From contig NZ_CP047023.1 of the NCBI RefSeq assembly GCF_009796765.1, forward strand, positions 851,501 to 915,500: 64,000 nucleotides of DNA, written 5' to 3'. The stretch comes from Paraglaciecola sp. L3A3. Its GTDB lineage: Bacteria; Pseudomonadota; Gammaproteobacteria; Enterobacterales; Alteromonadaceae. The translations under genes were made by a program, and so were the position numbers. Numbering within the stretch: the stretch's first letter is position 1; each line of letters starts with the position of its first letter. Below are positions 9,374 through 19,649 of the stretch, in pieces. The notes below the pieces were generated by a model. That model searched no databases. It had not been told where the DNA came from and was given only the letters and a program-made list of their open reading frames with translations.

Positions 9374-10116
9374 ATATTTTGTTAAGTAATGATGATGGAG
9401 TATTTGCTCAAGGTTTAGCTATTTTATATCAAGAGCTCAGTAAGCAACATCAGGTTACTGTAATTGCGCCAGATAGAAATTGCAGTGCCGCAAGTAATGC
9501 GCTTTCAATTCAAACTCCACTTAGACTGCAAAAAATGGAAAATGGATTTTTTGCAGTGAACGGCACCCCCTCTGATTGTGTGCATTTAGGCCTTAATCAG
9601 TTGCTGCAAGATGAACCAGATTTAGTGGTTTCTGGGATAAATCATGGTGCTAATCTAGGTGATGATGTCATCTATTCAGGTACAGTCGCTGCAGCGACCG
9701 AAGGTCGACATATGGGATTACCGGCAATAGCCGTGTCTTTGGCAAGTAGCCAACCCTCTCATTTTTCGAGCGCAGCCAGAGTCGTAGCTGATATTATAAA
9801 TTTATTAATTGACCATCCATTGCCTGCGGATCAAATTTTAAATATAAATGTACCTGACTTAGTTTATGAGCAAATCAAAGGTGTAAAAGCAACTCGACAG
9901 GGTAGGCGCCATAAAGCTGAAAACATGACTAAGGCACAAGACCCTCATGGTAAAGATATCTATTGGTATGGCAGTGTTGGTCCTGAGCTAGATGCAGGAG
10001 AAGGCACTGATTTCCACGCTATTGCACAGGGATATTGTTCAGTCACACCACTGTCAATAGATATGACTGCTTATAATAGTCTTAATGAGTTATCCCAATG
10101 GATAAAAAAAGTTTAA
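9370..10116 (+). CDS. surE: 5'-nucleotidase / survival protein SurE
   Basis: SurE is a metal-dependent nucleoside-monophosphate and exopolyphosphate phosphatase linked to stationary-phase survival. Its 248 residues begin [15 protein letters not shown] with metal ligands Asp8 and Asp9. Further family motifs are [25 protein letters not shown] and [22 protein letters not shown]. The order surE-pcm-nlpD-rpoS is a classic stationary-phase cluster. Confidence 0.96.
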   Translation: MNILLSNDDGVFAQGLAILYQELSKQHQVTVIAPDRNCSAASNALSIQTPLRLQKMENGFFAVNGTPSDCVHLGLNQLLQDEPDLVVSGINHGANLGDDVIYSGTVAAATEGRHMGLPAIAVSLASSQPSHFSSAARVVADIINLLIDHPLPADQILNINVPDLVYEQIKGVKATRQGRRHKAENMTKAQDPHGKDIYWYGSVGPELDAGEGTDFHAIAQGYCSVTPLSIDMTAYNSLNELSQWIKKV

Positions 10117-10163
10117 AATAACAACTAGAGCTTAAAAGCCAAAAAATATGGAACCAGAACCAC

Positions 10164-10802
10164 ATGAGAATAACCTCACGTAAAGGTGAAAGCCTAGCCC
10201 AACTCCTTCATGCAGAAGGGATTAGTAATACTAAAGTTTTGACTGCAATTGCTAAGATCCCTAGAGAATTATTTCTGCCTGATGCTTTACGCCATAAAGC
10301 ATATCAAAATACAGCGTTACCTATAGGCCAAGGACAAACTATCTCACAACCTTACATAGTGGCACGAATGACAGAGTTGTTATTAGAGTCTGAGAATAGT
10401 CCACAAACAGTACTAGAAATTGGCACTGGTTCGGGTTATCAAACTGCTGTGCTTGCGCAATTATTTAATCAAGTTTATTCAGTGGAAAGAATTAAAACGT
10501 TGCAGTTTCAAGCTAAGCGCAGAATGAATCAATTAGATTTACACAACGTTAAAATGAAACACGGTGATGGCTGGCTGGGTTGGTCAAGTAAAGGCCCTTA
10601 CGATGCTATTATTGTCACCGCCGCAGCCAGTTCCATACCAGAGACCTTATATCAGCAGCTTAATGATGGTGGTCGTTTAATTATACCGGTAGGTGAAACT
10701 CATCAACAGCTACATTGTATTACCCGTGTAGGGGATGAGTTTGAATCTAAAATTATCGAAGCTGTCAGATTTGTGCCTTTAGTGGCAGGAGATATTATTT
10801 GA
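10164..10802 (+). CDS. pcm: Protein-L-isoaspartate O-methyltransferase
   Basis: Pcm repairs isoaspartyl damage by S-adenosylmethionine-dependent methylation. The 212 residues include the SAM-binding motif [18 protein letters not shown], the substrate-loop region [22 protein letters not shown], and [10 protein letters not shown] near the end. It starts 48 bases after surE. Its TGA overlaps the TTG start of the next gene by three bases. Confidence 0.95.
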   Translation: MRITSRKGESLAQLLHAEGISNTKVLTAIAKIPRELFLPDALRHKAYQNTALPIGQGQTISQPYIVARMTELLLESENSPQTVLEIGTGSGYQTAVLAQLFNQVYSVERIKTLQFQAKRRMNQLDLHNVKMKHGDGWLGWSSKGPYDAIIVTAAASSIPETLYQQLNDGGRLIIPVGETHQQLHCITRVGDEFESKIIEAVRFVPLVAGDII

Positions 10803-11743
10803 AAACCTCAAGGACGAAAAATCAGTACATAGGATTAGCTGCTAAAGGTGCTTTGATGGGAGCTGCAGATGCTGTTCCTGGTGTGTCTGGTGGCACAATT
10901 GCCTTTATGACCGGTATTTATGAAGAGCTTATTTTTTCACTTAAGCAGTGTGGTCCATCTGCCTTGAAATTACTATTTTCACAAGGCATCGCGGCTACTT
11001 GGCAACATATAAATGGTACTTTCTTATTGACCTTATTTGCTGGCATTATTGTTAGTATATTAACAGTTTCTAGAGCCGTGTTATTTCTTTTGGCTGAGTA
11101 TCCAGTCTTATTATGGTCGTTCTTTTTTGGCTTAATCTTAGCTGCGGTTTGGTCGTTAATAAGACATATACCTAAATGGAATTTAGCTTTAACTGCAACT
11201 TTTATTCTCGGAACATTGGTGGCTTACTATATAACCACAATTACTCCAACCTCAGTAGAATCAACGCCTTTAATTGTTTTTGTGTCTGGTATGATTGCTA
11301 TTTGTGCAATGATCTTACCGGGCATTTCTGGCAGCTTCTTATTGTTACTGTTAGGTATGTATGCGCCTATGTTAGTGGCAGTAAAAGAGTTGCAGTTAAT
11401 GACACTGAGTCTCTTTGCTTTAGGCTGCATTTGTGGGTTGTTAAGCTTTTCACATGTATTGAGCTGGATGTTTAAACACTATAAAACACTGACTCTGGCC
11501 TTACTCGGTGGCTTTATGTTGGGGTCATTGAATAAAGTTTGGCCTTGGAAACATACGTTAGAATCTGTGATAGATCGTCATGGTAAAGAAATCCCATTGG
11601 TTCAAGACAATGTATTACCTCAACAATTTGAAATATTAACCAGTCAACCAGCTTATTTTCTGCCTTCTATTGCTTTGTTGATAACGGGTATATTAATGGT
11701 TGTTTTTCTTGAAAAAATGGGACAAAAAGCGAATCAGAACTGA
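10799..11743 (+). CDS. popT: DUF368 polyprenyl-phosphate (C55-P) transporter, PopT-like
   Basis: This is a 314-residue inner-membrane protein with about eight to nine predicted membrane segments. It shows the two family hairpins [24 protein letters not shown] and [17 protein letters not shown], which look like an internal repeat. DUF368 proteins (PopT) have been shown to recycle undecaprenyl phosphate across the membrane, so the role is inferred from the family. The TTG start overlaps the pcm stop, and its own stop overlaps the nlpD ATG. Confidence 0.85.
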   Translation: MKTSRTKNQYIGLAAKGALMGAADAVPGVSGGTIAFMTGIYEELIFSLKQCGPSALKLLFSQGIAATWQHINGTFLLTLFAGIIVSILTVSRAVLFLLAEYPVLLWSFFFGLILAAVWSLIRHIPKWNLALTATFILGTLVAYYITTITPTSVESTPLIVFVSGMIAICAMILPGISGSFLLLLLGMYAPMLVAVKELQLMTLSLFALGCICGLLSFSHVLSWMFKHYKTLTLALLGGFMLGSLNKVWPWKHTLESVIDRHGKEIPLVQDNVLPQQFEILTSQPAYFLPSIALLITGILMVVFLEKMGQKANQN

Positions 11744-12552
11744 TGAATTTAGTTGGTAAATCAGTTCTGTGTAATATTGTCGTTTTTGCAACTGTGGCGT
11801 GTAATTTATTGTTACTAAGCTGCTCTAATCGTTCGGAGCCTGCCCCTGTAATCGAACTTTACCAAGGTAAAACCTATCTCGACTATCAAGCTGATGGTTA
11901 TAAGTCTAATAAATATACGGTTAATAAGGGTGATACCTTATTTTCCATCGCCTGGTATTCAGGCAATGACTATCAAGATTTAGCCAAATTAAATGGCATT
12001 AAAAAGCCCTATAATATCTATCCTGGACAAACATTAATCTTACAAAAAAAGGCTGTTCCTGTTCGACAAAAGTCTCATAAGAAAGCTGTTGACCTGCCTA
12101 AAAAGCAAGCGTATGGTAAAAGTGAAAAGAATGTTAATACAGATTCAAATGAATCTTCGATTGGCAAATTTCCTGACCGAGTTAAACAATGGTCTTGGCC
12201 TACGCCAAATCCCGTTTCTGAAGGGTTTTCAGCCAAAGATGATGGAAACAAGGGCTTGGATTTTTCTGGAAAATTAGGTGAGCCTATTTTGGCCGCTGCC
12301 GATGGAAAAGTAGTCTATACAGGTAAAGCATTACGCGGTTTTGGTAACTTGGTTATTATCAAACACTCAGAAGCCTATTTATCGGCTTATGCGCACAATG
12401 ACCAAGTGTTAGTTAAAGAACAACAATGGGTAAAAATAGGCGATAAAATCGCCAATATGGGTAGAAGTGGGACCGATAAGGTTAAGCTTCATTTTGAAGT
12501 AAGGTACAAAGGTAAATCAATTAATCCTTTGAACTATCTACCCAAAAGATAA
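11743..12552 (+). CDS. nlpD: Murein hydrolase activator NlpD (LysM and degenerate LytM lipoprotein)
   Basis: NlpD activates the amidase AmiC at the division site. The 269 residues start with a lipoprotein signal (LLLLSC, Cys27). A LysM domain follows (YTVNKGDTLFSIAWYSG...YPGQTLIL, about 58-105), then a linker, and a C-terminal M23/LytM domain. The usual metal-binding His before GLDFSG is replaced by Asn/Lys, so the domain looks catalytically dead, as in known NlpD. It lies just upstream of rpoS. In E. coli the main rpoS promoter is inside nlpD. Confidence 0.93.
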   Translation: MNLVGKSVLCNIVVFATVACNLLLLSCSNRSEPAPVIELYQGKTYLDYQADGYKSNKYTVNKGDTLFSIAWYSGNDYQDLAKLNGIKKPYNIYPGQTLILQKKAVPVRQKSHKKAVDLPKKQAYGKSEKNVNTDSNESSIGKFPDRVKQWSWPTPNPVSEGFSAKDDGNKGLDFSGKLGEPILAAADGKVVYTGKALRGFGNLVIIKHSEAYLSAYAHNDQVLVKEQQWVKIGDKIANMGRSGTDKVKLHFEVRYKGKSINPLNYLPKR

Positions 12553-12617
12553 TAACAATAAACTATAAGAATCAAATTAGGAGAAGTTAAAAAACGACAG
12601 TTAAGGAGTCATGAATT

Positions 12618-13601
12618 ATGAGCCAAGAAAAAACAGTTGTAGTTGAGATTGATCCATTCAGCGATATTGAAGAAGCCGTTGAATTAGAACTTGCTAAAGC
12701 TGAAAAAGCCGATCAAAAAGAATTGGAGGATATATTATCCTCTTCCGAAGCCAAGAAAAAAAACCTTGATGCCACCCAACTATATTTAGGTGAAATCGGA
12801 TTTTCCCCATTATTAACTGCAGAAGAAGAAGTCTACTTTTCACGTAGAGCCTTAAAAGGTGACGAAGCGTCACGTAAACGTATGATTGTCAGTAATCTGC
12901 GTTTAGTTGTTAAAATAGCCCGCCGATATAACAACCGTGGTTTAGCACTGTTAGATTTAGTTGAAGAAGGTAACCTAGGTCTTATTAGAGCTGTAGAAAA
13001 GTTTGACCCTGAAAGAGGTTTCCGTTTTTCTACCTATGCGACTTGGTGGATCAGACAGACCATTGAACGAGCAATAATGAACCAAACTCGTACTATTCGT
13101 TTACCTATCCATGTAGTAAAAGAACTAAATGTTTATTTACGAGCTGCTAGAGAATTAGCACAAAGATTAGATCATGAACCCACTGCTGAAGAAATAGCCG
13201 AGTCTCTTGATAAACCTGTGGCTGACGTGACTAAAATGTTACGATTGAATGAAAAAATAACCTCGGTAGATACACCAATTGGTGGAGAAAATGACAAAGC
13301 TTTACTTGATGTTATTGCTGATGACAAAGGACATGGCCCTGAAGAAGATCTTCAAGACTCAGATATTAAATTAAATATTATCAAGTGGTTAGAAGACTTA
13401 AATCCTAAACAAAGAGAAGTATTAGCTAGACGATTTGGACTAATGGGATATGAGCCATCTACCCTCGAAGATGTAGGGATTGAAATAGGCCTTACCCGAG
13501 AGCGTGTAAGGCAGATCCAAGTAGAAGCACTGCGTAGACTAAGAGATATGTTAGGTCATAAAGGTTTAGATCTAGAAGCTATTTTTAATAAATTAGGTTA
13601 A
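12618..13601 (+). CDS. rpoS: RNA polymerase sigma factor RpoS
   Basis: This is the general-stress and stationary-phase sigma factor. The 327 residues show region 1.2 ([21 protein letters not shown]) and region 2 ([54 protein letters not shown]). Region 3 follows, then the region 4 helix-turn-helix ([27 protein letters not shown]). Context after nlpD separates it from RpoD and RpoH. A GGAG site nine bases upstream supports the ATG, and a terminator follows. Confidence 0.97.
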   Translation: MSQEKTVVVEIDPFSDIEEAVELELAKAEKADQKELEDILSSSEAKKKNLDATQLYLGEIGFSPLLTAEEEVYFSRRALKGDEASRKRMIVSNLRLVVKIARRYNNRGLALLDLVEEGNLGLIRAVEKFDPERGFRFSTYATWWIRQTIERAIMNQTRTIRLPIHVVKELNVYLRAARELAQRLDHEPTAEEIAESLDKPVADVTKMLRLNEKITSVDTPIGGENDKALLDVIADDKGHGPEEDLQDSDIKLNIIKWLEDLNPKQREVLARRFGLMGYEPSTLEDVGIEIGLTRERVRQIQVEALRRLRDMLGHKGLDLEAIFNKLG

Positions 13602-13617
13602 TCTAAGAATCTGATAT

Positions 13618-13642
13618 TAAAGCCTCATTAGAGGCTTTTTTT
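13618..13642 (+). terminator. Rho-independent terminator of rpoS
   Basis: An 8-bp stem with AGCCTC/GAGGCT at its core and an ATTA loop is followed by a run of seven T residues, 17 bases after the rpoS stop. Confidence 0.9.
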
Positions 13643-13675
13643 ATACTAAAAATAAAATTATTGTAATGGAAAAAT

Positions 13676-14206
13676 ATGTCACATTCTTCACTTAGATTAG
13701 TTATTTCGGCTGTTATTTCGTTTAGTTTTTATTTTTTTTGGTCATATTGGGCTAATAATATGGCAACCGATGATCAGGCCATAGTGCTAAGATCTGCTCT
13801 AGTACAAGGCACTCTCAGTGCAACTGTCACTGTGTTGTTTACGTTTTTACTTGAAAAGTCGGTGGCAAGGTTCGGTAACAACAGTTTGTCTCTTATATTT
13901 GTTGTACCAATTATTTGTACCGTGCATTCAAAAACCACACAGAATATCGCGATATTTAAAACCTTTAGAGATGCTTTATCTAATTCAGCACAGTTTCTAA
14001 ATACTAATGCTGTGCCCGGCTCCCTATTAGCACCAATTTTACCCATTTCAATACAGGCAAGTATCGCTATTGGCGTGAACTGGTTGAATCAAACTCCAAA
14101 CCTCTGGCTTACCATAGCACCTAGCATAATCATTACAGCTATTTATGGTTATACCTACACTTTTACTTTATTGAAAAAACCTAGAGAGCCTGTTTTAGAA
14201 GAGTAA
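13676..14206 (+). CDS. Small integral membrane protein of unknown function
   Basis: This 176-residue protein has four likely membrane helices: about 8-27, 45-62 with a short loop, 70-85 and 135-160. Short polar ends surround them, and the C-terminus is charged (KKPREPVLEE). I do not recognise the family. It sits between rpoS and folA, faces folA, and the two 3' ends overlap by 26 bases, so the reading frame is under real constraint. The start ATG is 33 bases after the rpoS terminator. Confidence 0.7.
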   Translation: MSHSSLRLVISAVISFSFYFFWSYWANNMATDDQAIVLRSALVQGTLSATVTVLFTFLLEKSVARFGNNSLSLIFVVPIICTVHSKTTQNIAIFKTFRDALSNSAQFLNTNAVPGSLLAPILPISIQASIAIGVNWLNQTPNLWLTIAPSIIITAIYGYTYTFTLLKKPREPVLEE

Positions 14207-14702
14207 TAAAGCGGTATGGATAAGGATTATTTTCATCAGCTTGGTGGGATTCACTTGCCACTTCTTGCCATTGATATTCAGCCTGATAATTAGGGAAATG
14301 GGTATCGCCCTCTACGGTTAAGTCTATCTCTGTTAGATATAAACAGTGACAAAAAGGTAGAAAGTGCCGATAAATAGTACCGCCACCAATAATCATCACT
14401 TCAGCATCATCTCTATTTTTTTCTGCTAAATGGTTAGATGCTAAATCTATTGCTTGCTCGCAACTATTGGCTACAGAGGCATCAGCCAGAGAATAATTGG
14501 GATCTGAACTAATTACTATATTTAACCGTCCAGGTAAGGCTCTGCCAATCGATTCATAAGTTTTACGACCCATCACAATAGGTTTGCCCAGAGTGGTTTT
14601 TTTAAAATGTTTTAAGTCAGCAGGTAAATGCCAAGGCATTGCATTATTAGCACCAATCAGACGATTGTTAGCCATAGCGGCGATCATAGAAATTTTTATC
14701 AT
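14181..14702 (-). CDS. folA: Dihydrofolate reductase
   Basis: FolA reduces dihydrofolate with NADPH and is the target of trimethoprim. The 173 residues show ISMIAAMANNRLIGANNAMPWHLPADLKHFK (active-site Trp and Asp), the NADPH-binding GRKTYESIGRALPGR, and the later GGGTIYRHFLP and TEIDLTVEGDTHFP. A TATAAT-like box (14747-14752, minus) lies 45 bases upstream. The 3' end overlaps the preceding plus-strand gene by 26 bases. Confidence 0.96.
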   Translation of the reverse strand: MIKISMIAAMANNRLIGANNAMPWHLPADLKHFKKTTLGKPIVMGRKTYESIGRALPGRLNIVISSDPNYSLADASVANSCEQAIDLASNHLAEKNRDDAEVMIIGGGTIYRHFLPFCHCLYLTEIDLTVEGDTHFPNYQAEYQWQEVASESHQADENNPYPYRFITLLKQAL

Positions 14703-14758
14703 AATAATATCTTGCGGGTAAACAGAAATAACGGATAGTAAAACGTATTATACAAGAA

Positions 14759-14782
14759 AGGCCAGAAATTGCTTTCTGGCCT
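14759..14782 (-). terminator. Hairpin between obgE and folA
   Basis: A perfect 10-bp stem (14759-14768 with 14773-14782, four-base loop) begins seven bases after the obgE stop. The T-run is weak on the minus strand (TTCTTG) and stronger on the plus strand (TATTTTT), so it may act in both directions. Confidence 0.6.
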
Positions 14783-14788
14783 GTATTT

Positions 14789-15955
<1,167 letters not shown>

Positions 15956-16040
15956 TTACCAACACCTTGAATAGAACTCAATTGAATCGAGTATAGTCTG
16001 TTCGTACTAGAAATTGCAGTGCAGACTATTTTTAAGACTT

Positions 16041-16070
16041 AAACAAAAAGCCCCGCATAAAGCGGGGCTT
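16041..16070 (-). terminator. Rho-independent terminator of rplU-rpmA
   Basis: A 9-bp GC-rich stem (16048-16056 with 16062-16070, five-base loop) lies 22 bases after the rpmA stop. It is followed by TTTGTTT on the minus strand. Confidence 0.85.
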
Positions 16071-16091
16071 CTTAAAATATATTACCGTGAA

Positions 16092-16349
16092 TTATTCAGC
16101 AACAATGCTTACAAATTTACGATTTTTAGGACCTTTAACTTCAAATTGAACTTTGCCGTCAGACAAAGCAAATAAAGTATGATCTTTACCAATACCCATA
16201 TTGTTACCAGCATGGAATTTAGTTCCACGTTGACGAACAATAATGTTACCAGCTAGAACCGACTCACCACCGTAACGCTTAACACCTAGGCGTTTACTTT
16301 CTGAATCACGGCCGTTGTTAGTACTACCACCAGCTTTTTTATGTGCCAT
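16092..16349 (-). CDS. rpmA: 50S ribosomal protein L27
   Basis: L27 sits by the peptidyl-transferase centre of the large subunit. The 85 residues begin [29 protein letters not shown] and include [26 protein letters not shown], both diagnostic. It follows rplU by 15 bases. Confidence 0.98.
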   Translation of the reverse strand: MAHKKAGGSTNNGRDSESKRLGVKRYGGESVLAGNIIVRQRGTKFHAGNNMGIGKDHTLFALSDGKVQFEVKGPKNRKFVSIVAE

Positions 16350-16364
16350 TTGTATATACTCCTA

Positions 16365-16676
16365 TTAAGCGCTAATACCAGTGATTTTCACTTCCGTGAA
16401 CCACTGACGGTGACCCATTTGGGTACGTGAATGCTTACGACGACGGAACTTAACGATTTTAACTTTATCGCCACGTCCATGAGTTACAACTTCAGCTGTA
16501 ACCTTTCCACCACTAACAAATGGTGTACCAATTTTAATATCGTCACCATTGCTCACCATTAAGATATCACCGAATTCAACTGACTCACCAGGAGCCACTT
16601 CGATTTTTTCTAGGCGAACGGTTTGGCCTTCAGCCACACGGTGTTGTTTGCCACCACTTTGGAAAACCGCGTACAT
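16365..16676 (-). CDS. rplU: 50S ribosomal protein L21
   Basis: L21 is an assembly protein of the large subunit that binds 23S rRNA. I choose the ATG at 16676 ([20 protein letters not shown]), giving 103 residues, exactly the E. coli length. The frame stays open upstream to 16790, but the extra 38 residues are not family-like and would cover the promoter. The C-terminal signature is [26 protein letters not shown]. Confidence 0.97.
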   Translation of the reverse strand: MYAVFQSGGKQHRVAEGQTVRLEKIEVAPGESVEFGDILMVSNGDDIKIGTPFVSGGKVTAEVVTHGRGDKVKIVKFRRRKHSRTQMGHRQWFTEVKITGISA

Positions 16677-16728
16677 AATAAACTCCGCTCTGCGTCTCTT
16701 GACGCTTATATTCAAAAACAGGGCGCGA

Positions 16729-16757
16729 ATTGTACGTGAACAGGTATCTCCAAGCAA
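16729..16757 (-). promoter_or_regulatory. Promoter of rplU-rpmA
   Basis: On the minus strand a TTGCTT -35 (16752-16757) and a TACAAT -10 (16729-16734) are 17 bases apart. They are followed by the GC-rich discriminator TCGCGCCC, about 50 bases upstream of the rplU ATG. Confidence 0.55.
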
Positions 16758-16929
16758 GCCCATTTTCCAATTAATTTGGTTAAATATCAAACGTTTTGCT
16801 TCAGCCCGTTATTTTCCGACCTTTTAGAGGATCTGAGACTGGATACCCAGGCAGAATTCTGTAAAATCCTTTGGCGGTAAAAACGTTAAGTAATTGTATA
16901 TAATTTATAAAAGGTTAAAGCACTGAAGT

Positions 16930-17901
16930 ATGAAACTTGAAACTATCAACCAACTAGCCCATGACGATATGATGTCCGTTAATGAGTTAATACAAAATCA
17001 AGTCAGTTCAGACGTCGCTCTTATTAATCAATTAGGTTTTTACATAGTCAATAGTGGCGGCAAGCGTTTAAGGCCCTTGCTGACCGTTCTAGCCGCTCGT
17101 GCGTTAGATATTAAGACTAATGAGCACCACACATTGGCAGCCATTATTGAATTCATTCATACCGCCACATTATTACATGATGACGTAGTAGATGAATCAA
17201 CTATGCGCAGAGGCAGAGAAACTGCTAACGCAGTGTTTGGCAATCAAGCAAGTGTATTGGTTGGGGATTTTTTATATACCCGTTCTTTTCAGATGATGGT
17301 TAGTTTGAAAAAAATGCGAGTTATGCAAATTTTGTCAGACGCCACTAATGTTATTGCTGAAGGTGAAGTTTTGCAGTTGATGAACTGTAATGATCCTGAT
17401 ACTAGCGAAGAAAGTTACATGCAAGTCATATACAGTAAAACAGCTCGTTTGTTTGAGGCGGCGACTTTATTAGCTGCTGTATTGACAGAGCAGGAGCCAG
17501 AAATAGAAATGGCGATGCAAGATTACGGTAAATACCTAGGCACTGCTTTTCAATTGGTTGATGACATTTTAGATTATGCCGCCGACGCCGAAGAAATGGG
17601 CAAAAATGTGGGGGATGATTTAGCGGAAGGTAAACCTACTTTACCCCTTTTATATGCTATGTGGCATGGTAGTGAAGCACAGTCCGCACAAATTAAACAA
17701 GCGATTGAATCAGGCAATGGTATGCAAAACTTTGCTGAAATTATGACAGCAATGCAGCAAACAGGAGCTTTAGAATATACGAAGAAGCAAGCTATTCTTG
17801 CATCAGAACAAGCGATTCAAGCTTTATCACTTTTACCTGAATCAAATTATAAAGATGCCTTAATAAGCCTAGCTAACATTGCTGTTGAGCGAGCAGCCTA
17901 A
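16930..17901 (+). CDS. ispB: Octaprenyl (polyprenyl) diphosphate synthase
   Basis: IspB elongates farnesyl diphosphate with isopentenyl diphosphate to make the ubiquinone side chain. The 323 residues carry both aspartate-rich motifs of trans-prenyltransferases, LLHDDVVDEST (about 82-92) and QLVDDILDYAAD. Other conserved parts are GGKRLRPLLTVLAARA and GDFLYTRSFQMMV. It is divergent from rplU-rpmA, the arrangement seen in E. coli. A TATAAT box (16899-16904) precedes it, but I saw no well-spaced -35. Confidence 0.94.
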   Translation: MKLETINQLAHDDMMSVNELIQNQVSSDVALINQLGFYIVNSGGKRLRPLLTVLAARALDIKTNEHHTLAAIIEFIHTATLLHDDVVDESTMRRGRETANAVFGNQASVLVGDFLYTRSFQMMVSLKKMRVMQILSDATNVIAEGEVLQLMNCNDPDTSEESYMQVIYSKTARLFEAATLLAAVLTEQEPEIEMAMQDYGKYLGTAFQLVDDILDYAADAEEMGKNVGDDLAEGKPTLPLLYAMWHGSEAQSAQIKQAIESGNGMQNFAEIMTAMQQTGALEYTKKQAILASEQAIQALSLLPESNYKDALISLANIAVERAA

Positions 17902-17920
17902 GCTAACAAGTGACTGAACT

Positions 17921-18553
17921 ATGAAGATAACAGGTTTATATCAAGCGAAAGTACAAAGAATTGGTCCTAAAAATGAATTAACGGGTATTTACAAACACTC
18001 AGTTAATTCAGCGCAAATAGATAACCTTGGTATTCAAGGTGATGTACAAATTGATAAACGTTATCACGGCGGCCCAGAGAGAGCGCTGCATCAATATGCC
18101 TTAAAGAGTTATGAGGTTATTATTAAGGCTCATCCTCTTTTACATAAAACCGCTTGGCCTGGATCCATGGGCGAAAATATCAGTGTACCTACTATGCATG
18201 AACAAAATGTTTGTATAGGTGACATTTACCAAATTGAAGAGTGTTTAATCCAAGTGTCAGGTCCAAGAATGCCTTGTTTTAAAATTGCTGAAAAATTTAA
18301 AACACCTGGTCTCGACAAGTTTGTCGCTAAACATGCAATACACGGCTGGTATTACCGAGTTTTAAAAGGTGGTGAGTTAACCATAAATGACGACATCACT
18401 TTAATTGAAAGGCCTAATCCAGAACTGAGCATTGCTGAATTTTTAGCTGTAGTTCAAGGTAAAGTAACGGCAGTAGATAGATTGAATCATTGTGTGAATG
18501 CAAGAGGGTTGGACCCGGAATGGAAAGAAAAGCTACTTCGTCAGCGCTCTTAA
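17921..18553 (+). CDS. MOSC domain protein, YiiM-like
   Basis: MOSC domains bind molybdenum cofactor or transfer sulfur. YiiM proteins reduce N-hydroxylated substrates such as 6-hydroxylaminopurine. The 210-residue protein shows GIQGDVQIDKRYHGGPERALHQY, the MOSC core MGENISV and the conserved cysteine in VSGPRMPCFKIAEKF. It ends with a short 3-alpha-type tail (LSIAEFLAVVQGK). It follows ispB by 19 bases and may be cotranscribed. The exact substrate is not known. Confidence 0.82.
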   Translation: MKITGLYQAKVQRIGPKNELTGIYKHSVNSAQIDNLGIQGDVQIDKRYHGGPERALHQYALKSYEVIIKAHPLLHKTAWPGSMGENISVPTMHEQNVCIGDIYQIEECLIQVSGPRMPCFKIAEKFKTPGLDKFVAKHAIHGWYYRVLKGGELTINDDITLIERPNPELSIAEFLAVVQGKVTAVDRLNHCVNARGLDPEWKEKLLRQRS

Positions 18554-18653
18554 ATTTTTTGTCATCTCACACTTTTTTCGTGAAAATAATATTGTCTCTA
18601 ATTTGACACATTCTTGAAGTATTATAAAATTCGCTGATTTCTCCAACAAAAAG

Positions 18654-19649
18654 ATGTGTGCTTTGTTTATTTCTACTTGTACTAAATTTCAAAAAAAGTA
18701 TGTGTCTACATTCATTTTTGTAACCATTTTAGGTCAATTCGTTTGTTCCCCTTTATTGGCCATTGAAAAAAACGAATCAACCAATCACTCCATAACTGAC
18801 ACTACCTTGGTCTCGTATGGCTCTGATACATTAGCCAATATGATGCACTTTTGGGGAAAGCTATATTCTAAACGTTACCCTAGTGTAGAATTAGAACTCC
18901 ATTCCGAAGGCTCGTCTACCGCATCAAAGGCCCTCATCAATCAAACCTCTTCTTTAGGCCCAATGAGTCGATTAATGTCGACTTCAGAACTTACAGCATT
19001 TAAAAATAAGTATGGATATTATCCAACGGCCATAAAAGTTGGAATGGACGCAATTGCTGTATTTGTGAATAGAAACAACCCCTTATCTAAAATTTCTGTA
19101 CAACAATTAGATGCTGTCTTCTCAAATTACCGCAAATGTGGTCATCCCCAAAATATTGAGTATTGGAAAGAACTAGGCGTCGAACAAAGTTGGGGAGACA
19201 GAAAAATTGAGTTAATAGGACGAAATAATGTATCTGGTACTTATACATTTTTTCGACAAAAAGCATTATGTAATGGCCGATTTAAATCTAGGGTCTTGAA
19301 TCAACCTGGTTCAACTTCTGTGGTTCAAGTTGTTAGTCATTCTTTATATTCAATAGGGTTCTCTGCTCTTGGTTACAAAACTTCAGGCATTAAAGCCTTA
19401 TCTATTATCAATAGTGAAGGGCAAGTTATCGAAGCAACACCAGATACAGTTCAGAATCAAACTTACCCATTAGCACGGTTTTTATATATCTATATTAATC
19501 AAGCTCAAGATAAGAAATTGGCAGACAATGTCGCTAATTTTTTAAACATAGCTTTGTCACAGGAGGGGCAAGCTATAGTCAAACAAGATGGTTATGTTGC
19601 TTTACCAGAAAACACCCGCTTGCAAGAACTTAACAAACTCTTGCATTAA
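18654..19649 (+). CDS. Secreted PstS-like phosphate-binding protein (orphan)
   Basis: This 331-residue protein has an N-terminal signal or anchor segment (about 15-36, FIFVTILGQFVCSPLLA) and a PBP-like fold. Phosphate-binding features include LVSYGSDTLANMMHFW, SEGSSTASKALI, GPMSRLMSTSEL, GMDAIAVFVNRNNPL and GRNNVSGTYTFFRQKAL. No pstCAB transport genes are near, so it may sense phosphate or serve another system. Its 3' end overlaps the convergent GGDEF/EAL gene by 20 bases. The annotated ATG is the first in frame, and a slightly later start is possible. Confidence 0.8.
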   Translation: MCALFISTCTKFQKKYVSTFIFVTILGQFVCSPLLAIEKNESTNHSITDTTLVSYGSDTLANMMHFWGKLYSKRYPSVELELHSEGSSTASKALINQTSSLGPMSRLMSTSELTAFKNKYGYYPTAIKVGMDAIAVFVNRNNPLSKISVQQLDAVFSNYRKCGHPQNIEYWKELGVEQSWGDRKIELIGRNNVSGTYTFFRQKALCNGRFKSRVLNQPGSTSVVQVVSHSLYSIGFSALGYKTSGIKALSIINSEGQVIEATPDTVQNQTYPLARFLYIYINQAQDKKLADNVANFLNIALSQEGQAIVKQDGYVALPENTRLQELNKLLH

